Below, piece by piece: positions 46,562 through 52,395 of a stretch of DNA of 52,395 nt. The notes under the pieces were generated by a model. It saw only the letters and a program-made list of their open reading frames with translations. It ran no database searches and was not told the origin of the DNA. Numbering within the stretch: position 1 is the first letter of the stretch; every line of letters starts with the position of its first letter. Origin of the DNA: Bacteroidota bacterium (lineage in GTDB: Bacteria > Bacteroidota > Bacteroidia > Cytophagales > Cyclobacteriaceae); assembly GCA_024280115.1 (NCBI GenBank), contig JAJRQT010000040.1, positions 1 through 52,395 on the forward strand, in the 5' to 3' direction. Made by a program: the position numbers and the translations under genes.

Positions 46562-48337
46562 CTATTCTGCACGATCTTTTTTAAGCTTTGTCCGGTAAGT
46601 ATTGAAAATTCTGGATTTTGAAACAAATCCGATATACTTCTCCTCATTAATCACAGGCAGGTTCCAGGCACCGGTAATTTCGAAAGTATTCATTACTTTT
46701 TGCATGCTGTCTTTGGTAGAAATAAAAGCCGGAGGATCTCGCATAATTGAGCTAATGATAATTTCTTCCCGCGCATTTTCATCGAACATAATATCACGGA
46801 CATCATCCAGCGTAATAATACCTACCAGTCGTTCGTCATCATCGACAACCGGATAAATATTCCTTTTCGATTTCCTGACAACTTTTACAAGGTCTTTGAG
46901 TTTTTGGTATGGCTTTATAGATATTAGGTCTTTCTCAATCACCTTTTTAATCTTGATCGAACTTAGTAACTGCTTGTCTTTATCATGTGGAATATACTCA
47001 CCTCTTTCAATTAGATTTTTAGTGTAAATAGAATACTTTTCAAAATATGAAATTGTGCTAAAGGCAATTGCGGAAACCAGCATCAGCGGCACAAAAAGTG
47101 TATATCCCCCGGTGATTTCTGCAATAAGAAATATTGCAGTGAGCGGTGCATGTAAAACCCCGCTCATAACTCCACACATTCCAACCAGAGTGAAGTTGCT
47201 GAGACTAATGCTTTCCGGTGATATATAGTTGATTGTGAAAGCAAAGATATAACCAACAACACCGCCCAGAAATAATGAAGGCGCAAAAATACCTCCACTT
47301 CCACCCGACTCAATAGTAACGGCTGAAGCAATGGGTTTAAAGATAACTATACCGAACATGAATATTGCGAAAATCAAAGGATTGCCATAATCCAATTCAA
47401 AAAATGATTGAAAAACCATATCATTTTCCTGGGCATTCAATAATAATTTTATCGATTTATATCCCTCACCCCAAATTGGAGGAAAGAAAAATATAATAGC
47501 CGCAAGAATAAGCCCACCAATCAGACCTCTGATCGCATAATTTTTAATTTTAGTAATTTTCTTATCGATAAAATAAGTCATCCTTGTGAAATAAACAGAA
47601 ACAAGTCCGCTCAATATGCCAAGCAATATAAAATAAGGTGTATCTGTGGCAATAAAAGGATCTTTCAAAACGAATGAGAAAAGAATGTCATCTCCCAGAA
47701 GTTCTAAAGAAACCAAAGAACCACTTACTGCAGCTATAAGCAACGGGATAAATGAAGCGAAACCCAAACCCGCCAATATTACTTCACTACTAAAAATGAC
47801 ACCAGTAATTGGTGAGTTGAAAATACTGGAAATTGCCCCTGCAGCACCACAGCCTATGAGTAAGGTCCGGCTTTTATAATCGAGATGCATCCACCTGGCC
47901 ACATTAGAACCGATGGCCGACCCCGTAACAACAATTGGCGCCTCTAATCCTACCGATCCACCCAAACCGACCGTGATAGCGCTGGTGATCATTCTTGAAT
48001 AGATCTTTCCCTTAGCAATAATGCTTGATTTTTGAGATATGGCAAATAAAATATCTGTAATGCCGTGCCCCAATTTTTCTTTCCAATAATACCTGGTAAT
48101 CATTACGGTAATGAATATCCCGATCATTGGATAAAAATATATGGCATAAGTATTGACATACGCATAATTCCCTTCAAGTAAATATTGATGAATCAAATGA
48201 ACAGTATGTTTTAGGGTTACAGCTGCCAAACCTGATAATGCGCCAATCACTGCGCTGAGGGCCAAGGTGAAATTTCGCGTTTTTACATGTTTGATTCTCC
48301 AGATTAAAATATTATGGAGGATTTGCTTAAATTTCAT
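46562..48337 (-). CDS. ClC-type chloride channel/antiporter with CBS pair
   Basis: A 591-aa protein with ten or more membrane helices (about 25-440) and two CBS domains (about 455-585). Signature regions: GSVGLEAPIVVTGSAIGSNV retains the gating Glu of GxE(G/A)P; the early GCGAAGAISSIFNSPITGVIFSSEV; and SGGSGGIFAPSLFLGG. CBS segments are KDLISIKPYQKLKDLVKVV and SSIMRDPPAFISTKDSMQKV. Whether it is a channel or H+/Cl- exchanger cannot be told from sequence. The start ATG is at 48337. Confidence 0.95.
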   Translation of the reverse strand: MKFKQILHNILIWRIKHVKTRNFTLALSAVIGALSGLAAVTLKHTVHLIHQYLLEGNYAYVNTYAIYFYPMIGIFITVMITRYYWKEKLGHGITDILFAISQKSSIIAKGKIYSRMITSAITVGLGGSVGLEAPIVVTGSAIGSNVARWMHLDYKSRTLLIGCGAAGAISSIFNSPITGVIFSSEVILAGLGFASFIPLLIAAVSGSLVSLELLGDDILFSFVLKDPFIATDTPYFILLGILSGLVSVYFTRMTYFIDKKITKIKNYAIRGLIGGLILAAIIFFFPPIWGEGYKSIKLLLNAQENDMVFQSFFELDYGNPLIFAIFMFGIVIFKPIASAVTIESGGSGGIFAPSLFLGGVVGYIFAFTINYISPESISLSNFTLVGMCGVMSGVLHAPLTAIFLIAEITGGYTLFVPLMLVSAIAFSTISYFEKYSIYTKNLIERGEYIPHDKDKQLLSSIKIKKVIEKDLISIKPYQKLKDLVKVVRKSKRNIYPVVDDDERLVGIITLDDVRDIMFDENAREEIIISSIMRDPPAFISTKDSMQKVMNTFEITGAWNLPVINEEKYIGFVSKSRIFNTYRTKLKKDRAE

Positions 48338-48425
48338 GCTGCAAAATTAGAACAATTAAATCCTAATTGTAATTTTTTTATTAGATGTTCAAAAGTTTAA
48401 GTCAGCACAAAATTATTGTTTAAAA

Positions 48426-49376
48426 ATGACAAATCGCATAACAGATCTGTTTGGAATTCGATATCCCATCATTCAGGCAGGGATGGTTTGGTGTAGTGGT
48501 TGGGAACTTGCATCTGCTGTGAGCAATGCTGGAGGTTTAGGCCTGTTAGGCGCTGGCTCTATGCATCCGGAAATTTTAAAAGAGCATATCCTTAAATGTC
48601 AATCCAGGACAAAAAAACCTTTTGGAGTAAATGTTCCATTGATGTATCCTCAGTTGGAGGAAATTATGCAGATTATAATTGATCTGAATGTACCTATAGT
48701 TTTTACATCTGCCGGGAGTCCAAAAATCTGGACATCAAGTCTTCAGAATCATGGGATAAAAGTAGCACATGTTGTATCAAGTTTGAAATTTGCAAGAAAA
48801 AGTGAAGAGGCGGGAGTTGATGCAGTAGTTGCTGAGGGATTTGAGGCGGGTGGCCATAATGGCCGGGAAGAAACCACAACGTTTTGTCTTCTTCCGATGG
48901 TTTCGCAAGCAATTTCAATTCCACTGATAGCTGCCGGGGGTATTGGCAGTGGAAGAGCTATGCTGGCAGCAATGGCACTCGGAGCTGAAGCAGTACAAAT
49001 TGGAAGCAGGTTTGCAGTTAGTACAGAATCGTCAGCGCATGAAAATTTTAAGAATAGCATCATTAAAGCTGAAGAGGGCGGGACAGAATTGATGCTGAAA
49101 AAGATAACACCTGTCAGATTGCTTAAAAACAAATTTTACGAAGAAGTAAAAGCCGCTGAAATTCAAGGCGCTACAAAAGATACACTTAAAGAACTGCTTG
49201 GTAAGGGCCGGGCAAAAAAAGGAATTTTTGAAGGAGATTTAGCTGAAGGAGAGCTTGAAATCGGTCAGGTTTCTGCAATGATTGAAAAATCAGCTCCCGC
49301 CAGCGATATTTTTAAAGAAATTTGGAATGAATATGTTTTTGAAGGTAAAAAGCTTTGTGGCTTGTTTGCTGAATGA
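48426..49376 (+). CDS. Nitronate monooxygenase / FabK-like flavoprotein
   Basis: A 316-aa TIM-barrel FMN enzyme. Seen: YPIIQAGMVWCSGWELASAVSNAGGLGLLG at the N-terminus, GVDAVVAEGFEAGGHNGR and IPLIAAGGIGSGRAMLAAMALGAEAVQIGSRF for FMN phosphate binding. This is the 2-nitropropane dioxygenase family, which includes both nitronate monooxygenases and enoyl-ACP reductase II (FabK); sequence alone does not separate them here. No fatty-acid genes are adjacent. It is divergent from the ClC gene (88-bp gap). Confidence 0.9.
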   Translation: MTNRITDLFGIRYPIIQAGMVWCSGWELASAVSNAGGLGLLGAGSMHPEILKEHILKCQSRTKKPFGVNVPLMYPQLEEIMQIIIDLNVPIVFTSAGSPKIWTSSLQNHGIKVAHVVSSLKFARKSEEAGVDAVVAEGFEAGGHNGREETTTFCLLPMVSQAISIPLIAAGGIGSGRAMLAAMALGAEAVQIGSRFAVSTESSAHENFKNSIIKAEEGGTELMLKKITPVRLLKNKFYEEVKAAEIQGATKDTLKELLGKGRAKKGIFEGDLAEGELEIGQVSAMIEKSAPASDIFKEIWNEYVFEGKKLCGLFAE

Positions 49377-49463
49377 CAATTCATGAATTAACCCTGATTC
49401 AATCAACACGTATTGTTGATAAATGCTTATTTTACAATTAACATAATCAATGACATATTGCTG

Positions 49464-50537
49464 ATGCAATCTAAATCTCTTCTTTTTGTCCCTGATATCA
49501 CCGGCTTTACAGAGTTTGTAAAAGAAACAGAGATTGAGCATAGTCAGCACATCATATCTGAATTGCTTGAAAAAATCATTGATAGTGATCAGATTGGGAT
49601 GGAAGTTTCTGAGGTTGAGGGCGATGCAGTACTATTCTACAAAAAGGAAGATGTTCCCGGTATCGAAGAGATTTATGAGCAGGCAAAAAAAATGTTTATC
49701 CATTTTCATGCGCATTTAAAATTATACGAAAGTCAAAGGATTTGTCAGTGTGGGGCTTGTAGTACAGCATCAAAGCTTTCTTTAAAATTTGTTGTTCACA
49801 GTGGGGAAATTGGTTTTACTAATATAAAAAATCAAATTAAGCCGTTTGGTGTCGATATTGTTTTACTGCACAGGATTCTTAAAAATAATATAAAGCAGCG
49901 GGAATATATTCTATTTACTAACCAATACCTGGAAAACAGACAAGGAGAGATTAGTGATTTCTCCATAGAAAAATTTGAAGAGGGCGCCAATGATTATAAT
50001 AAAATAGGATTGGTTGAATATAAATATATTCCTCTATCAAAGCTATATCAGTTTGTGCCGGCGCTCCCCACTGTACCGCTCCCTGCTAAAATGAAAAATC
50101 CTATAGTGAAGGAATACAAGTTTAATCTTTCGCTCATCGATGCGTACGAATATTTATCCAATTTTGAATGGAAGAAAAAGTGGAATAAAGATGTAAAAAG
50201 TTTTAATTACGAAAAAGGGAAGGTAAACAGGATAGGAACAAAGCATATTTGCGTTTTTGAAAAAAGCGATTCAGAATTTGAATCGGTCACAAATGATTTT
50301 GGGAAAGGCAATGTGGTTTACGGGGAGAAATTCCTAAAATTCCCATTGGCAAAAGACTTTACTTTTTATTTTATTTTACGCCCCGAAGGTGACAAAACAA
50401 ATATCAGGTTAGAAACACACTTTAAACCATACCCAATCATTGGATGGCTCCTCAAGCCTATTATTAATATGAACATTAAGAAATTTCAACAAAAATTTAT
50501 AATATCTTTTTCTAAACTTGAAAGAATAAACAAGTAG
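49464..50537 (+). CDS. DUF2652 cyclase-like domain fused to SRPBCC domain
   Basis: A 357-aa cytosolic protein. ATG 49464 (MQSKSLLFVPDITGFT) is chosen over the far-upstream ATG at 49413, because DUF2652 proteins begin at this FxPDIxGFT motif. Residues 1 to about 195 look like a degenerate nucleotide-cyclase fold: DITGFTEFVKETE, EVEGDAVLFYKKED, and a CQCGACS cluster before KFVVHSGEIGF. Residues about 210-355 form a START/SRPBCC-like lipid- or ligand-binding domain (EYKFNLSLIDAYEYLSNFEW, TNIRLETHFKPYP). Cyclase activity is not established for this family. Confidence 0.85.
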   Translation: MQSKSLLFVPDITGFTEFVKETEIEHSQHIISELLEKIIDSDQIGMEVSEVEGDAVLFYKKEDVPGIEEIYEQAKKMFIHFHAHLKLYESQRICQCGACSTASKLSLKFVVHSGEIGFTNIKNQIKPFGVDIVLLHRILKNNIKQREYILFTNQYLENRQGEISDFSIEKFEEGANDYNKIGLVEYKYIPLSKLYQFVPALPTVPLPAKMKNPIVKEYKFNLSLIDAYEYLSNFEWKKKWNKDVKSFNYEKGKVNRIGTKHICVFEKSDSEFESVTNDFGKGNVVYGEKFLKFPLAKDFTFYFILRPEGDKTNIRLETHFKPYPIIGWLLKPIINMNIKKFQQKFIISFSKLERINK

Positions 50538-50761
50538 AATAAAATTTACCCGATTTCTCACAATTCCATATGGAAAGTATGTTGCGTTTAAAATTGCATT
50601 AAAAAGCGACATTATTGACCGAAAAGCAGTTCTTCTCCTTGATTTTAAATTTTCTCGTGTGCCTAAGAAAAATTATAAGTTAAATCCATATATTGTTAAT
50701 TATTTGTAACGAAACAATTGTTTAACCTCTTTACTGATTATCACTCTTAATTTTTATTGAC

Positions 50762-51274
50762 ATGAATAAATCTATATTAAATACGACTTTAATTTTTGGC
50801 CTGGTTGTACTTTCTTCATCAAATATTTGGGCGCAGGAAAGTCCTGAAACATCTGCTGAAGGCTCCGTTAATGGGGTAAAAATTAAAATAGATTATCATT
50901 CCCCAAAGGTAAAAGGAAGGATAATTTGGGGCGGCCTGGAACAATATGATAAGGTCTGGAGAACAGGTGCTAACGAGGCAACTACCATTGAGGTCAGCGA
51001 AGATGTGAAAATCGGGAAAAATAAAATGCCAAAAGGGAAATATGCCTTATTTACAATACCAAAAAAAGGTGATGCCTGGACTGTAATTATTAATAAAGTA
51101 TCCGACCAATGGGGCGCATTTGAATATGATCAAAAGCAGGATCTATTCAGGTTTGAAGTGAAGGTGGAAAGAACACTAGATCTGAATGAATCATTGAAAT
51201 TTGATGTTGACGATTCAGGTAATGTGATGTTTGCCTGGGAATATAAATCCTTTAAATTTAAAATCGATAAATAA
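50762..51274 (+). CDS. DUF2911 exported protein
   Basis: A 170-aa protein with a signal peptide ending at SSSNIWAQ. The body shows the DUF2911 pattern: VKIDYHSPKVKGR-like start (here IKIDYHSPKVKGR), VWRTGANEATTIEVSEDV, KGKYALFTIP and WGAFEYDQKQDLFRFEV. These small beta-rich Bacteroidota proteins have no known reaction and probably work in the periplasm. Its 224-bp AT-rich leader contains no obvious operator; a LEA-2 lipoprotein gene follows 86 bp later. Confidence 0.92.
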   Translation: MNKSILNTTLIFGLVVLSSSNIWAQESPETSAEGSVNGVKIKIDYHSPKVKGRIIWGGLEQYDKVWRTGANEATTIEVSEDVKIGKNKMPKGKYALFTIPKKGDAWTVIINKVSDQWGAFEYDQKQDLFRFEVKVERTLDLNESLKFDVDDSGNVMFAWEYKSFKFKIDK

Positions 51275-51360
51275 TCATATCCAATAAATAACATTGAGTA
51301 GCGTTAGTGAAGACAGGGCATATTAATTGTCCTGTTTTTGATTTAGACAAAAGAGAGACA

Positions 51361-51819
51361 ATGAGGAAGGAACTATATTTTTTTATTTTTGTAATTGTAG
51401 GATTGAGCTCCTGTGACAAGCCTGAATCTCCGCAATTTAAGTACCTTCAAAATATAGTAGTCGAATTGGAAAGTCTGTCAACTGCCAATCTTCATGCAGA
51501 GGCTGTATTATTCAATCCAAATAAGAATACGATTACTATAAAGGGCGCAGACATTGAGATCATGATGGGCGAAAAGGTGATTGCCGTGCTCGAAAAAGAG
51601 TATAATATCAAAGCCATTGGAAACGAAGATTTTATGATACCGCTGGATGTTAAGATCAGGCTTCAGGATCTTAATTTAAGTGCCATCGGCGCTGCTCTCG
51701 GACTCATTGGAGATGATGGACAGGAGATCAGGTATATTGGTAAAATAAAAGTGAAAGCTTATGGTGTTCCTTTTTCCGTAAAAGTTGACTACACAGATAA
51801 AATCAATATCAGGATATAG
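51361..51819 (+). CDS. LEA type 2 family lipoprotein
   Basis: A 152-aa lipoprotein. ATG 51361 (MRKELYFFIFVIVGLSSCDK) gives a proper lipobox GLSSC; the frame extends upstream to a GTG at 51307 that would hide the signal. The mature part is a single LEA_2/WHy-like beta domain with VVELESLSTANLHAEAVLFNPNKNTITIKG and a MIPLDVKIRLQDL strand pair. LEA-2 domains occur in stress proteins, but a specific role cannot be given. Convergent with the ArsC-like gene, 2 bp apart. Confidence 0.87.
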   Translation: MRKELYFFIFVIVGLSSCDKPESPQFKYLQNIVVELESLSTANLHAEAVLFNPNKNTITIKGADIEIMMGEKVIAVLEKEYNIKAIGNEDFMIPLDVKIRLQDLNLSAIGAALGLIGDDGQEIRYIGKIKVKAYGVPFSVKVDYTDKINIRI

Positions 51820-51821
51820 CG

Positions 51822-52160
51822 CTAAATCAAATTCAATACATTTTCCGGAGGTCTTCCCAAAACAGCTTTATCTCCTTCAATCACGATTGGCCTTTCTATT
51901 AATTTTGGGTAAGCAACCATTATATTTATCCATTCATCATCTGAAAAGCTTTTACCTTTATATTGCTCTTTAAAAACAGCCTCATTTTTTCGGAGTAATT
52001 GTTCTGGTGAAATCCCCAGCATTTTGATAATAGATTTCAGTTCCTTAAAAGTTGGAGGAGTTTTGAGATATTCTATAATTTCCACCTCTTTTTTTGCATC
52101 ATTAATGAGCTGTAGTGTTTGCCGGCTTTTACTGCACCTCGGATTATGGTATATTTTCAT
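51822..52160 (-). CDS. ArsC/Spx-family protein (arsenate reductase-like)
   Basis: A 112-aa thioredoxin-fold protein. KIYHNPRCSKSRQTLQLI contains the single active Cys of glutaredoxin-linked arsenate reductases, and the downstream KNEAVFKEQYKG and MVAYPKLIERPIVIEGDKAVLGRPPENV fit the family, including the RP.V loop Arg. No arsenic genes are nearby, so the role may be a general thiol reductase such as YffB-like rather than arsenate resistance. Confidence 0.92.
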   Translation of the reverse strand: MKIYHNPRCSKSRQTLQLINDAKKEVEIIEYLKTPPTFKELKSIIKMLGISPEQLLRKNEAVFKEQYKGKSFSDDEWINIMVAYPKLIERPIVIEGDKAVLGRPPENVLNLI

Positions 52161-52330
52161 GGATTTTGATTTTATTTAATGTTCAAAAGGATACAAATAT
52201 ATAAACCATGGTTTGAAATTCAATCCCAAATAAAGGCCCGTTCATGAGGATTTCGGGCTTAATAGACAAAAAGGAGGCTGAAACCTCTGTAAGTTTCTGA
52301 TATTCATAGCTTTGCATCAAATGAAAGCTT

Positions 52331-52395
52331 ATGAATAAAAAAAGTGTGTTTTTTGCAAAAGTTCCATTATTAAGAAAAATGGTAAAATTCGGGGA
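52331..52395 (+). CDS. Possible gene start cut by right edge
   Basis: An ATG at 52331 opens a frame (MNKKSVFFAKVPLLRKMVKF) that runs off the window. The basic-hydrophobic start could be an N-terminal signal, but too little is visible to identify it. The preceding gap (52161-52330) holds a short GCCCG/CGGGC stem near 52233-52258 with no T-run and no other clear site. Confidence 0.3.
   Translation, partial: MNKKSVFFAKVPLLRKMVKFG

Overview
The window looks like a chromosomal segment of an AT-rich, gliding-type member of the Bacteroidota, most likely the Cytophagales/Cytophagia. Supporting signs are a GldJ-type lipoprotein, many short-lipobox lipoproteins, several families largely confined to Bacteroidota (the 586-aa lipoprotein with an Ig-like N-terminus, DUF4175, DUF2911, DUF2652), weak or absent Shine-Dalgarno sequences, and several TTG starts. 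About 42 protein genes can be supported, plus two broken genes. I saw no tRNA, rRNA, CRISPR array, insertion sequence or prophage.

Layout. 0.4-5 kb: a TPR-like exported protein, then a small carbohydrate set (an exported polysaccharide-pyruvyl-transferase-like lipoprotein, a beta-propeller glycoside hydrolase cut by one in-frame stop, a GH29 fucosidase). 5-13 kb: DUF985 cupin, TerB-like protein, COX3-like membrane protein, mfd, gldJ, comF and a small unknown. 13-24 kb: a tight same-strand block of oligopeptide-binding lipoprotein, DUF4175 coiled-coil membrane protein, RsbW-like ATPase, ybeY, mnmG, a methyltransferase and an Ig-like lipoprotein. 24-32 kb: TPR protein, an 870-bp gene-poor gap, a YkfC/YkfB-like murein-peptide recycling pair, a TPR-PAS histidine kinase and a SpoU methyltransferase. 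32-43 kb: mutS, OmpA/PD40 protein, aldo/keto reductase, psd, glutamate dehydrogenase, cdsA, DUF2007, CPBP protease, dusB. 43.8-52 kb: a decayed EamA transporter, a K+ channel and a ClC channel flanking a DnaA-box-rich gap, then a nitronate monooxygenase-like enzyme, a DUF2652-SRPBCC protein, DUF2911, LEA-2 and ArsC-like proteins.

The most notable signal is replication and segregation DNA rather than a new gene system. Two parS-like 16-mers lie 36 bp apart just upstream of mnmG. Two separate intergenic regions look like origins: 23486-23854 (two perfect and four near DnaA boxes beside an AT-only stretch) and 45997-46561 (three perfect TTATCCACA boxes in 107 bp). These two regions also share a 15-mer. 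The window therefore probably lies at or near oriC. Which region is the origin, and what the other does, cannot be settled by reading alone.

The second theme is gene decay: a one-codon nonsense interruption in the glycoside hydrolase and a multiply frameshifted, internally deleted EamA transporter. I found no convincing previously undescribed defence or biosynthetic system.
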